NCBI GenBank assembly: GCA_030847615.1
Contig: JAUMIR010000004.1
Coordinates: 73,067,001-73,131,000 of the forward strand
From: Gambelia wislizenii
Lineage: Eukaryota > Chordata > Lepidosauria > Squamata > Crotaphytidae
Reading direction: 5' to 3'
DNA: 64,000 bases
Within the stretch, counting starts at the first letter, position 1. Every line of letters starts with the position of its first letter. Below, piece after piece: positions 11,184 through 21,267 of this stretch. The position numbers and the translations under genes were made by a program. Under the pieces are notes generated by a model. The model had not been told where the DNA came from. It searched no databases and saw only the letters and a list, made by a program, of their open reading frames with translations.

Positions 11184-12650
11184 GAACAGGTTCGTGCGAA
11201 AGCGAAGGTTCAGAATGGAGACTCTGAGGCACATTCTAGAGACTGTGCAACTGGGGGATTTCATGTCCTTTCTGGATTTGCAGGATGCTTACCTCCACAT
11301 TCCTATCCATCAGGACCATCGCTAGTTCCTGCACTTCTGCTACAACAACAGACATTTCCAATACAAGGCTCTTCCCTTTGGTCTCTCCTTGGCTCCCAGG
11401 GTTTTCATGAAGATTCTGGTGACTCTGGTGGCCAACTGGCGACATTTAGGAATACATGTCTATCCTTATTTAGATGACTTACTGATACGCTCTGCATCTC
11501 GCCAGGAGGTGGAGAGAGAGGTCGGGTTGGTTTTGGACTCCCTCCTCAAACACGGTTTCCAGGTCAACTTCGAAAAGAGCTCCCTATCCCCGACCCAGCA
11601 AATCCAGCACCTGGGAGCGATTATGGACTCAGTGGAGGGACAGGTCCGGTTAACCCCAGAGCGAATCAATTCGATTCACAGGATGATACAGAAGGTGCTC
11701 TCAACCCCCAGGACGGACATCATGTCACTAGCCCAACTACAGGGCCTAATGATAGCGACAGTGGAGTGTCTCCCATAGGCGAGGTTCCACGCCAGGGTGC
11801 TCCAGTGGTTCCTACCTCCTTACCAACTGAGATAGCCAACAGAAGATATCACCCGGTGAGACTGCCACAGGAGGTCAGGGAGTCACTCCAGTGGTGGCTC
11901 TCCCCAGCCATACGCAAGGGAAGGCCATTGTGGCAACAGGACAAGCTCCAAATCACCACGGATGCCAGCTTAAGGGGATGGGGGGCACATTGCGGACCCC
12001 ACCTGGCCCAGGGAAGATGGTTGGCAAAGGAGGTGGCACACAGCATCAACTGGCTAGAACTCAGGGTGGTCAGACTGGCCCTGCTAGCTTTCAGCAACCT
12101 GGTAAGGAACAGGGCGGCGTTGGTGTGAACAGACAATGTCACAACGAAAGCGCACATAAATCGCCAGGGAGGAACGAAGTCCCGGGCTCTCATGACGGAA
12201 TCGGCATGTCTCTTGAAGTGGGTGGAAGTCAACCTCACGTCGATAATGGCCGAACATCTGCGGGGCACCCTCAACTTAATGGCAGATTGGCTCAGCAGAT
12301 CATATATCGACCAGAGAGAGTGGAGCCTTCATCAGGAGGTGTTCATCAATGTCACCCGATGCCTGGGACGTCCAGAGGTAGATCTATTTGCCTCACCAGT
12401 GAATGTGAAACTCCCTCGCTTCTTCTCCTGCTACGTGACAGAGGGAGCAGAGGATATGGATGCACTGACGTGCCCCTGGCCTCGCGTGCTTCTCTACGCC
12501 TTTCCCCCAATTCATTTGATATCTAAGCTGATCAACAGGGTACAGGTGGAGGAAGCAGAAGCCATATTAATCGCACCCGAATGGCCTCAAAGGAGCTGGT
12601 TTCTGGAAATCCTCGACTTGCAAGTGGAGTTGACAACAATTCCAGTATGA
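11184..12650 (+). pseudogene. DIRS reverse transcriptase-RNase H, disrupted
   Basis: This segment would copy the element's RNA into DNA. The RT shows SFLDLQDAYLHIPI (motif A, 11260-11310), ALPFGLSLAPRVF (motif B, near 11370-11405) and the catalytic YLDD at 11467-11478. RNase H follows with TDASLRGWGAH (near 11958), NWLELR (near 12045), TDN (just after 12128) and ADWLSRS (near 12290), then a DIRS-type region with EVDLFAS. Stops or frameshifts occur at about 11322, 11776, 11830 and 12126. RT motifs normally found upstream of motif A are missing apart from NRFVRKRRFRM, so the 5' part of RT has been lost. Confidence 0.92.
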
Positions 12651-12652
12651 GA

Positions 12653-13743
12653 CGATCTATTAGCCCAAGGTCAGGAGTTTCACCCAGACCCAGCCTGGCT
12701 ACAGCTCCACGCGTGGAGATTGAACGGCAGATGCTCACAGTGAGGGGGTACTCATGCACAGTAGTTGGAACGATCCTGGCGTCCAGACACGAATCCACAC
12801 AGCGGATCTATGAGTACACCTTTTAAGTGTTTTGACAGTGGTGCAGGCGAAAGAGCCTGGACTTCAGAGAAGTTTCAGTTCCTGTTCTGCTGGACTTCTT
12901 GCAAGATAGGGTGCAGGCGGGGCTGCGGCTGAACACAATAAAGAGACAGGTCATCACGTCGTTCTTACCTCCAGGGTGGGCGCGCTCTGTGTCTACACAC
13001 CCCCATCTCCACCGCTTCATTAAAGTCTGTCAAACTTAGCTCCCCCTACGGTACACAGATTCCCGACGTGGGATCTCCATACAGTCCTAAAGGCGCTAAC
13101 GGTAGCCCAGTTTGAGCCCCTGCAGGAGGTACCTCTAAAGTTCCTGACTTGGAAAGTCCTCTTCCTGGTGGCGATTACCTCAGCACGTAGGTTGTCAGAG
13201 CTCGCAGCAATGTCAACCAGGCGGGATCTGTGTATCTTCAGAACTGATTCAGTGGTACTCAGACTTCACCCAGACTTCAAACCGAAGGTCGATTCGGTGT
13301 TCCACAGGGCTCAGGAGATCATGTTGCCCTCCTTCTGCCTGAATTTGGAGAGGGAATTGGAATGGATATGGCACACCTTAGATGTGCGCAGGGCATTGAA
13401 AATCTACATACGACGGACAGCTCAATTCAGGACGTCCGAGACCCTATTCGTGTCTCCGCATACCAAGTACCTGGGAAGAAGGGTATCCCCTTCCACATTG
13501 GGCCGATGCATCAGGTGCTACTTCACGACGGTCTATGAAGCACAGAATAAGCAGGTGCCGGAGGGGATCTTGGCACATTCCATCCGAAGCGCAGCAACGT
13601 CAGCAGCTTGGGAAAAGGGTGCTCCGTTAGAGGAGATATGGAAGGCGGCCACCTGGAAGTCTTCGTCAACCTTCGTGCGACACTGCAGGCTGGACAAGTG
13701 GCAGTCCACGGAGGCCGCATTCAGCAGAAGGGTGCTGCAGTGA
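12653..13743 (+). pseudogene. DIRS tyrosine recombinase, disrupted, catalytic Tyr changed
   Basis: This enzyme integrates the circular DNA copy by site-specific recombination, replacing the integrase of LTR elements. The N-terminal part (12653-13167) is broken by several stops and frameshifts. The catalytic domain is open from 13168 to 13743. It shows the first arginine in SARRLSEL and the H-x-x-R box in AHSIRSAATSAAW. In the final box, FVRHCRLDKW, the tyrosine nucleophile expected before RLD (family pattern F...FY/HY.rD) is cysteine, codon tgc at 13684-13686. That is one transition away from a tyrosine codon. Confidence 0.88.
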
Positions 13744-13796
13744 ATTGTACAACCTTAAAAGTCCACGCAGCTCGCCTTACTTACCGAGAACTGGAG

Positions 13797-13915
13797 CTTG
13801 CTACATCCCAAGCATGCGGATGCTCTGGAGCCCTCTCCACTGGGAAAAGGAACGTTGGTCTTACCTGTGATACGTTCTTTTCCAGTGTAGAGGCGAAGAG
13901 CATCTGGGCCCACCC
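13797..13915 (+). repeat. DIRS internal complementary region
   Basis: The left half is the reverse complement of the left terminus (agcatgcggatgctctggag ... cactggg). The right half is the reverse complement of the right terminus (ggaacgttggtcttacctgt ... gaagagcatc). The junction lies near 13848. In DIRS1 this region is thought to template the missing terminal sequence and create the circular junction. Confidence 0.9.
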
Positions 13916-14048
13916 AGGGAGAGCAAGAGGGTTTGTGCTGACGGACTGAGGTCTATCAGTATGATATCTGAGTCAGCGAGAAAACTATAGGACCTCAACA
14001 GAAGATGGTACAGACGGCCGAATGGTGGTTGATACTGAGTCGCGAGGC

Positions 14049-14195
14049 TGTGGTGACCTCACCGGTGGGCAGTTCAAAAATACTCTGTTATCTGCCTACT
14101 AGGAGCAAGTGGGAGGGACAACCCGAAGCATACGGATGCTCTTCGTCTCTACACTGGAAAAGAACGTATCACAGGTAAGACCAACGTTCCTTTTT
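14049..14195 (-). repeat. DIRS right inverted terminal repeat
   Basis: The inner part (acctcaccggtgggcagttc) is the reverse complement of the left terminal repeat. The outer part, ending near 14195 (ccaacgttcctttt), matches the right half of the ICR in reverse complement. Confidence 0.88.
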
Positions 14196-15411
14196 CCATT
14201 TTGTCTGACTATGAGGAACCAGTTTGAATAAACCGTAGTTTTTTTTAAAAAAAAAAATTTAAACCAGGATATAAGAAGAGCATTGCAACTTCTAGTTACA
14301 GAACTATTCCATTTGTCCATCCAGTTCTAGCTGTAAACACTGCTGTAGGCTGGGGAAAGTGCCAGCCCGCCCCATCAATACTTTCTTTCACTCCCTGCTG
14401 GCAATGACTGCGTTGCCTGCAGGCTCAGTTAAGTTCCCTAGGTCTTGCCTCTTTTACTTTCTGCCAGCAACACCATCCTGTTCAGAAGCTATCAGAGCCT
14501 AACTATTCAAAACCATGTCCGGTCAGGGAGGAATCAGACTTGGCTGTTGCTCAGGGGTGGCTGCGCAGGAAGTTCTTATCTGAATATACCAAATGTCACT
14601 GCAGGAGCAGTGCTCTGCCTCACATGCCAATTCAGCAAAGAGGCACTGTCTGAATCAGAGTTCTTTGAATGCCATTTCTCTTTGTAATATTTAGCCTTCA
14701 GCTACCTATTGATCATGCAGAATGGTAGCTTGAGGGTTTGTTTGTTTTTTTACCCTATGGAGATGATTATTGTGCAAGGTACACAATGCTTGGAAACCTT
14801 ACCCTTTGGGATTACAACTTCCCAAATCCCCTAGCCACTGTCCATGTTGGCTCCAGGGGCCCTGGGAATTGTAGACCAAAAACATATATTTTCCAAGCTC
14901 TGTCACCATGCATTTCTAAGTTGTCTAAGAGAGAAATGGGCCACTGATTAGTGCACTTATTAGGGCACTGGCCTTTAGCTTTGGATTTAACCTGTTAATA
15001 TTTTTGCAACTTATTCTATAGGCCTGTTCTGTTAATGTCATTCTCGCTATGGCTGTGATCCAACAGTAGTAGTGTGACTATGCAATGGAAAGATAACCCA
15101 TTCATCTTTATTTTAACATATGGGAATGTACATGAATATTTGTGAAAATGGAGATCATTCCTACAACAGAAGGGCAAAGTCTTTTGGATGTGTAGAACTA
15201 CTAAATATTTTCTGGTTTCATTTTGGGGCAGCAAATTGAATACGTCAAGGATGAAATGTTTCCCTTGCTTACGACAGTGTTCACCTCTTTGGAAAAAACA
15301 CACATCCAAAACTCTGGGGGGAGGGGACCCCAATCAATCTACTGCCATTTTTTTTGGTATGTTGCTATCCCAGTGCTGTCTTGAAGTCTTACATCTCTAG
15401 AACAGCAATAG
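14196..15411. other. Unassigned sequence with one MITE fragment
   Basis: At 14796-14913 'attacaacttcccaaatccc ... gggaattgtagaccaa' is a diverged palindromic MITE fragment of the kind seen at 1903. The rest shows no gene or repeat that I can name. Confidence 0.4.
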
Positions 15412-15512
15412 GAATAGCATTTATATTTCTGTACTGCTTATCAGTGCAAAGCACTCCCCAAGCGGTTTACAATGTGTTAGCTAATTGCCCCCAACAAGCT
15501 GGGTACTCACTG
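15412..15512 (-). repeat. Sauria-type SINE 3' fragment
   Basis: The reverse complement contains gggcaattagctaacacatt and gtaaaccgcttggggagtgc, the body of the Sauria SINE, a squamate tRNA-derived family. The tRNA-like head is missing. Confidence 0.75.
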
Positions 15513-15802
15513 GAACAAAAGTGATTCTTTGGGGTGGGGGAGAAAGATCACTGGGTTTTCCACAATTTATGAATAGATATTGAGCATGCGCTATACTGAA
15601 AATCTAGAAAGGCCTTTACTATCAGTTCTTCCTAATGTTTAGTGGAATCTCTTTTCCTGTAGTTTGAACCCACTGCTCCGTGTCCTAGTCTCTGGAGCAG
15701 CAGAAAACAAGCTTGTATCTCAAAACGATGTTCTTTTTCAACAGTCCATGTAGAAACCTGGAGTTTAAGAGGCAGTCCATATTGACACAAGATTGACTGA
15801 TA

Positions 15803-16025
15803 CAGCTCAACCCCCGTACCCATGGATTCGGTATCCACAGTTTCACATATCCACATCCAAAAAAATATGTTCTTTCTAGGCATTTCTAGGTCCTCCAGTG
15901 CAATACTATGGTCAACTTCTGGCATTCGTCTCATTGAAGATAATAGGGTTCCCTATTATCCATTTTTTCAGGTATCCACGTGGGTTCTTGGAACATATCC
16001 CCTATGGATACTGGGGTTCAACCTG
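15803..16025 (-). mobile_element. Tigger/pogo-like MITE
   Basis: Terminal inverted repeats cag(c/g)t(c/t)aaccccc-type begin at 15803 and end at 16025, with TA on both sides (15801-15802 and 16026-16027). Internal lines such as ggtatccac repeated in both orientations near each end fit non-autonomous TcMar-Tigger elements. No transposase frame is present. Confidence 0.75.
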
Positions 16026-16027
16026 TA

Positions 16028-16275
16028 CTTACTATTTTATTTATTTATTTATTTATTTATACCCCACTCTTCAGCCACAAGGCTATCAGAGCGGTTTACA
16101 AATTGTTTTAAGCAATAGCCATTTACACACCTACACTGCATTAAGCAGTTTCCAATGTGTGTTAGCTAATTGCCCCCACAAGCTGGGTACTCATTTTACC
16201 GACCTACGAAAGGATGGAAGGCTGAGTGAAGCTTGGAACCTGCTGGAATCAAACTTGCAACTTGGTGACTTGCAG
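16028..16275 (-). repeat. Sauria-type SINE, near full length
   Basis: On the minus strand it reads from the tRNA-like head (tactgcaagtcaccaagttg) through tcggtaaaatgagtacccag, gggggcaattagctaacaca and aaaccgctctgatagccttg to a 3' tail of aaat repeats. It begins immediately beside the TA at the right end of the Tigger-like MITE, so the two share a boundary. Confidence 0.85.
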
Positions 16276-16382
16276 TACTGACATTAATGGTGTTTTGCAT
16301 ACTGGCTGATCATGCCTTTGTTGCCACTTTCCAGGCTATGGCTTCACAAATGGTCCTGATTGTAGGCAGAGGGAAGCAACTA

Positions 16383-16611
16383 CAGTTGTCCCTTCATATT
16401 CACTGGGGTTTGGTTCCAGGTCCCCCCGTGGATACCAAAATCCGTGAATACTCAAGTCCCATTATATACAATGGCATAGCAAACTGGTGTCCCTTATATA
16501 AGATGGCAAAATCAAGGTTTGCTTTTTGGATTATTTTTTTTAAAGAATATTTTCAAGCCGTGAATACTTAAATCTGTGGATACCAAATCCGTGGATACAG
16601 AGGGATAACTG
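16383..16611 (+). mobile_element. Tigger/pogo-like MITE (copy with intact ends)
   Basis: The termini cagttgtcccttcatattca and, in reverse complement, cagttatccctctgtatcca are inverted repeats flanked by TA (16381-16382 and 16612-16613). The interior holds tatacaatggcatagcaaac and ttatataagatggcaaaatc, shared with the copies at 26783, 53840 and 61550. It is about 229 bp with no coding capacity. Confidence 0.85.
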
Positions 16612-16613
16612 TA

Positions 16614-17345
16614 TCTCAAGTGGCATATTGTTTGATATTTAACTTATGGTTATTGTATTTTTATTGTGAGAAAGTAGAAGAGGCAATTCTGAAATTTTGT
16701 GTCTCAGGTTCTAAAGCAGCTTGGCTGAGTGAGCGGACAATGAACTTCTACTTTTGGAGTTGGAGGTGGGTTGTGTGTGTTATGTACTGTTCTTCAGGTA
16801 GCTAAATAACAATAACAATACCTGCTGCTGCTGCTGCTTCTGCTACCTTCCCCTTTCCCCCAGTTTGAGACTCAAGGTGGCTTATAAAAGTTAAAACAGA
16901 TACAGCTAAAAATGTGTTGGACTTGCCCTTGGTTGCTTGAGCATAACTCATCCATCACTGGGAGCTAAGGATCAGAAGCTGATGAAACATCTCTGTATGT
17001 TTTGAATGAAATGCCTGTCAGGGTGCAGGTATACATATCTCAAAGAGGAGACAAAGGCTGGCAATTTACAAGAGAGAGGTAATGGAGAAATTCTGCCTGG
17101 TGTTTGCTGAAAGGTGTAGGATGAAACCTGAAAGCTATCCAAATTGCTTCCCTAAATATCTGCTTTGCTTTGTCAGAGTGCTGGCTTACCTCTACTAAAT
17201 GCTTTCCATGTATATTTGTAAATAAAGCAAATATTACAAGGACACTATATATTTCCACCATACTTTTATCAACATGAAATTAAACTCAGTGGTGCTGTGG
17301 TTGGAACATCTCACTCTTTCTCTCTCAAACTCTCTCTCAGAAATA
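16614..17345. other. Unassigned, with CTG repeat and SINE/LINE tail piece
   Basis: A short ctgctgctgctgcttctgct tract occurs near 16822-16842. The next lines (gagactcaaggtggcttata) look like the 3' end of a minus-strand reptile retroposon. No gene is seen. Confidence 0.4.
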
Positions 17346-17724
17346 CATACCCACCAAAATTACACAGATGAAAACTGGCCAAACAATATCAGAATGTAAG
17401 CAAGATGGCAAATGAGGAAAAACATAGAAACCAGGAGGATCATAGAATCATAGAGTTGAAAGAGACCATGAAGGCGACAACCGTTTGCTGTTGCCTGAGC
17501 CTACTAGGAAGAGCAAGATTTTGCCCCTCTTCTTCTCCATGCAGAGTTAATTGAGTACAAATTACTTTTGCATTTTCAACTCAGTTTGCATCAGATGACA
17601 TATGATGAGGACAAAGTAGGAAATTGTGGGGAGGAGGGAGAAACTGGGACCTTTTAAAAATATGGGATGACAGAGGATTATTTGGGACTGTCCCTGCCAA
17701 GTCAGGAGACCTGGAAGAGTATGC
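17346..17724 (+). mobile_element. Long-TIR DNA element, copy 2, interrupted by CR1 tail
   Basis: The sequence follows the element at 18976-19469: catacccaccaaaattacac at the left, and a shared core with gttaattgagtacaaattac and gggatgacagaggattattt. It is interrupted near 17437-17474 by a CR1 3' end. The right terminal repeat is mostly missing. Confidence 0.55.
17437..17474 (-). repeat. CR1 LINE 3' end
   Basis: The phrase atcatagaatcatagagttg followed by gaaagagacc is the reverse complement of the CR1 3' terminus, whose tail is an 8-mer repeat of the ATTCTATG type. Only the last few dozen bases are present. Confidence 0.75.
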
Positions 17725-17767
17725 ACACACCGTACTTTGTATGCCACAGCCTCTTAACTTCCAGAAC

Positions 17768-17895
17768 AGCCTTCTCCAACATGGTGCCCAGCAGATGTTT
17801 TGGATCATCATAATCCTTTGCCAGTGGCTGTATTAGCTAGGGTTGAAGGAAATTAAAGTCTCCAAAGATCTAGAGAGCTCCAGGTTGGAGAAGGG
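17768..17895. repeat. Palindromic MITE, diverged
   Basis: The ends ccttctccaacatggtgccc and ctccaggttggagaagg are inverted copies. The interior is diverged. It is the same family as the piece at 1903-1995. Confidence 0.5.
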
Positions 17896-18423
17896 GATCC
17901 TAAAAATGACAGGTAGTCTGTACAAGTGCACTTTAGCGTAAGGATCTCACAGCCCACAGGACTTGCTGTCAGTCAAAGCACAAGCAACGGCTTTTGTTAT
18001 GCTGCATTCTCATAAGAACCAGCACCTGCAAGTATGCCTGGGAGGTGAATTAAGGTGAAAAGCATGTCCCACTCCTGTGAGAGTACCTGTCATTGCTGGG
18101 GCAGTCCACTTGCCTCACTTGGCTACCAGATGGATGGGAGATGCCATCTCTAGCAGGGGGACTATGCAGCAGAGGCCTTCACAGCCAGTCATCCAAATGA
18201 TTCCTGAATTCACTGGCTCAGGAAGCAGCAGCTAATTGATGGGAACCATTCTGCAGAATAGTACACTCTGGGTCCCATTTGTCCCTTATAGATTTTACTG
18301 GAGAAAGAAATCTCTTTTCACAGGGACAAGAAAAAAAGCAGGAGGCAAGACAAAACATTACCCTCCTTGGATGGCAACCTTATGCCACCATAGATATGCC
18401 ACCAAATGTGCACATACCGTATA
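17896..18423. other. Unassigned sequence
   Basis: No gene, promoter or nameable repeat is seen. Confidence 0.4.
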
Positions 18424-18425
18424 TA

Positions 18426-18462
<37 letters not shown>

Positions 18463-18467
18463 TGTGC
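18424..18467. repeat. (CT)n(GT)n compound microsatellite
   Basis: A run of CT dinucleotides passes directly into GT dinucleotides. The open frames crossing it (18236-18571, 18279-18806 and 18318-18512 on the other strand) are translations of this repeat. Confidence 0.95.
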
Positions 18468-18756
18468 CTCTCCCTTCTGTCTGCTTTGGACTATTTTTGT
18501 TCTATTTGGCAATTTCCCATACTTACAAGCTGCTATTTGAGGAAAAGGTTAGAAGGGCCCCTGGCATGTAATAATAATCTCCTTTTTCTATTAACAAGCT
18601 GGGAGAGGCACTTAGAGGCAACCCTTTTTCCTCCTCTGTTCCTTCTGGCTCAAGGAGTGCCATGTTCAAACATTATTATATGTGGAAGACAAAGAGAATG
18701 CTGTGAGCTCGTAAGGTTTTCATGCCCTCTTGCATGCAGGAACACTGCTGCCACAC

Positions 18757-18975
18757 ATTTAATTTATTTAGTAGTTACATTTATATCCTCCTTTTCTTCC
18801 ATTTAGCTCAAGGCTCTTCCTCTCCCCACTTTCTTCCCAGACAACCCTATGAGGTGGGTCAGGTTGAGAGAATCTGTGATTGGCCAAAGGTCACCAAGTG
18901 AGCCTTGTGACTAAGTCTGCAATTGAACCCAAGTCTTCTAACTCCCACAGTAGCCTTCTAACCACTCTCCACACT
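18757..18975 (-). repeat. tRNA-derived CORE-type SINE
   Basis: The reverse complement runs from a tRNA-like head (ggttagaaggctactgtggg, gggttcaattgcag) through ggtgacctttggccaatcac and ctcaacctgacccacctcat to aggatataaatgtaactact. This is a reptile MIR-like family with a different tail from the copies at 8238 and 21268. Its head abuts the long-TIR element that follows. Confidence 0.75.
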
Positions 18976-19469
18976 CATGCCCTCCAACATTTCATAGATG
19001 AAAACCCAGGACATGTGTGGTCAAGGTGGCAAAAGTTATTAATGAAGAAGAACACACAAAGTAGGAGAGACTGCAACAGTTTGCTTTTACATGACCCTAC
19101 TGGGAAGGATAAGATTCTGTCCCTTCCTCTCCCCTATGCTGAGTTAATTGAGTGCAAACTACTTTGGCACTTTAATTTAGTTTGCAGCAATTGAAGTAAG
19201 CTGAGGACAAAGGAGGAATGTGAGAAAAGAGACGAACTAGGACCTTTTAAAAGTAGCTGAAAAAGTGGGATGACAGAGGATTAATTGGGATTGTCTCTGT
19301 CCAATAAGGACAGTTGACCATACTACATTTCCAGTAGGCTCAGGCAAAAGCAAACTGCTGCAGCTTGTATGTTCTTCCTCATTAATAACTTTTCCCATTT
19401 GACCACACTGAGATGTTGCTTGGCCACTCATGTCCTAGTTGCCATCGATGAAAGGCTGGAGGGTATGAG
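18976..19469. mobile_element. DNA element with long terminal inverted repeats, copy 1
   Basis: The left arm (18976-19103, beginning catgccctccaacatttcat) and right arm (about 19325-19469, reverse complement beginning catacc-ctccagcctttc) are long inverted repeats sharing aaaagttattaatga and cagtttgcttt. The non-inverted core of about 220 bp is shared with copies at 17346-17724 and, inverted, near 37056-37310. No transposase is present. Superfamily unknown. Confidence 0.7.
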
Positions 19470-19475
19470 CATGCC

Positions 19476-20200
19476 TCTGAATTTCCAATTGGGAACCACA
19501 CTGGGAGAGGAACATTGCCTTCCCCCCATGTCTTAATTGGAGTCTTCCTAGAGGTATCCAATTGGCTCTTGTATGAAACAGAGTGGATGAGATATGCCTT
19601 TGGTTTGACCTAGCAGTTTCCTTATGTTCTCAAAGCTTGGCTATGCACCCTGCTACTTTGGTTCCCTTAAGATGGGGCAGGATGAGACCAGTGTTGCAAC
19701 ACACATTCTCATTTGCTGTGGGAGTTAAGCCTGCAGTTAACCACATTGAAGTACTATTTCTAATTTGTGTTAACAGCGTAGTCCCCCCCACCTGCTTTAA
19801 ATAATTTATGCTAAGGGTGAGTTTATACTTTTCTTTGTAACAGCATTAGTGCACTCCCACATTAACTTCAGTCATCTAATTCACCTGTATGGTTTGTGCT
19901 GGTGGTTCAGGAAGGATCGAACTTGACTGCTGTGCTTCTTCCCAGTCTGAGAGAACAGTGTGGAGGCTGACGAATTTGAAAAGGGCATTCTACAGGACTG
20001 TTTCTCTCTGGAAGAATACAAGTAATGGGACTCCTTACAGACTTTTGTCATTGGTCTTTTGAAACTACTGTTAATTCTTTTGGCAACACCCATCCTGGGA
20101 TCTCTCCATTGAGTTATGGAGACCTCATCTTAAAATAAACAAATATAAAGAGTGAATGGTTTATCACCAAGCTTCCTAAGCTCCCACCCACATTCTATAT
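19476..20200. other. Unassigned sequence
   Basis: No repeat or gene that I can support. Confidence 0.4.
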
Positions 20201-20202
20201 TA

Positions 20203-20405
20203 TATTTCAAGCACATTTGCATTCCTTCTTTACCTCCTCCATGGGGTAGGACAGTGGCTTACACAGGACTTTCCTCTTTGATCCTTCTAAGAATCCTATG
20301 ATGTGGATTAGTTTGAGAGCTAATGGGCTCTAGGTCACTCAGGGGGTTTATAGCTGAACAGGAATTCAAACCCAGCTCTTTCTTGTTGAAGTTTGGTATT
20401 ATGGC
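20203..20405 (-). repeat. Old CORE/MIR-like SINE, diverged
   Basis: The order of lines (atggggtaggacagtggctt, aatcctatgatgtggattag, aggtcactcagggggtttat, aattcaaacccagctctttc) follows the minus-strand pattern of the CORE-type SINEs, with many substitutions. Confidence 0.5.
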
Positions 20406-20487
20406 ACATAGCACAATGTAAGGATAGTCTTTCTCCTGTAAACATAAGTTCCATTTGTGGAGTCAAAGGCTTTCACAGCCGGCATCC

Positions 20488-20639
20488 ATAGATTTTCCTT
20501 GTTTTTTTTTCTGGGCTGTGAGGCCGTGTTCTGGAATAGTTGGTTTTTGTTTTTGTTTTTTTGACGTTTCCAAAACTATTTTGGAAACTATTCCAAAACA
20601 CGGCCTCACAGCCTGGGAAAAAAACCAAGGAAAATCTAT
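20488..20639. mobile_element. Foldback element with T-rich arms
   Basis: The arms 20488-20541 and 20586-20639 are inverted copies carrying ctgtgaggccgtgttctgga and its complement. The spacer contains a second smaller palindrome around gtttccaaaac. The preceding ggctttcacagccggcatcc belongs to a repeat unit common in squamates. Open frames on both strands here are translations of the same hairpin. Confidence 0.8.
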
Positions 20640-20827
20640 AAGTTCCACTAATAACCTGCTGTGACATTAGTCTTCTTGGTGTTAAGGTTGCCAGTTTAGG
20701 ATCACCCAGGCCCCAAGGTTTCTGGACCAAAGCCTAGAGACATAGGGATCACCCCGGTGATGCCATTCAGCATTATACATCAAGTACCAACCACAGTTGC
20801 TTATAGCTTTTCATTCAAACACACACA
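20640..20827. other. Unassigned spacer
   Basis: A short spacer between two foldback elements with no feature seen. It ends in a short CA run. Confidence 0.4.
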
Positions 20828-21134
20828 GGACTTTTTCAGACACACCTTACCATGTAAGAAGCCTCCGGAATAGTTACGATGCTGTCGCGTGGCAGGGGGT
20901 CCGTTTCGGGCAACACCGTCCCTCTCTCGGCGTTGTCCGTGGCTATTCTGGGTATGATTGAAGGCAGCCGCACCATTTTTTACTCACGGCACGGCTGTCT
21001 TCAATCATACCCGGAACTGTCACGGATGATGCTGAGAAAGGTACAGCGTCGTCCGAAACGGAACCCCTGCCACACGACAGCATTGTAACTGTTCCGGAGG
21101 CTTCTTGCATGGTAAGGGGTGTCTGAAAAAGTCC
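20828..21134. mobile_element. GC-rich foldback DNA element (Harbinger-like ends)
   Basis: Nearly the whole 307 bp is an inverted repeat. It begins ggactttttcagacacacc and ends with the inverse, flanked by ACA on both sides (20825-20827 and 21135-21137). The arms contain many CpG sites (tccgtttcgg, tgtcgcgtgg) and meet at a short AT-rich loop near 20980. The 3-bp duplication and the ggactttNtcaga terminus match the elements at 29198 and 31355. No coding capacity. Confidence 0.85.
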
Positions 21135-21267
21135 ACAGAGAACTTATTTCCTATTTGGAAATTAAGATGGAAATCTTACTTAAAGAATTTGTTTCCAGAT
21201 CAAGGTGAAATGAGGAGAATATTCCTTCTCTCACTTGTTTAGGGAGACAGGATAATGAACATCTAAT

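Larger units (their letters stand above)
10390..14195 (+). mobile_element. DIRS tyrosine-recombinase retrotransposon, internally deleted
   Basis: The order is left inverted terminal repeat, gag-like acidic region, reverse transcriptase, RNase H, tyrosine recombinase, internal complementary region (ICR), right inverted terminal repeat. This is the DIRS1 plan: no LTRs and no integrase. The termini are inverted copies (10397-10502 against 14049-14155). The ICR (13797-13915) carries the reverse complements of both ends joined head to tail. The element is about 3.8 kb, shorter than most vertebrate DIRS elements (usually 5-6 kb). A methyltransferase-like domain, common in vertebrate DIRS, is absent between RNase H and recombinase. 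Multiple stops and frameshifts make it non-autonomous. Confidence 0.93.

Noticed and set aside
10620..11232. Overlapping GC-rich open frames on both strands as separate genes
   Set aside because: They lie in the DIRS gag region. High GC removes stop codons in several frames at once.
20828..21134. GC-rich block as foreign or bacterial contamination
   Set aside because: It is a hairpin with transposon-like ends and target duplications, which explains its composition.
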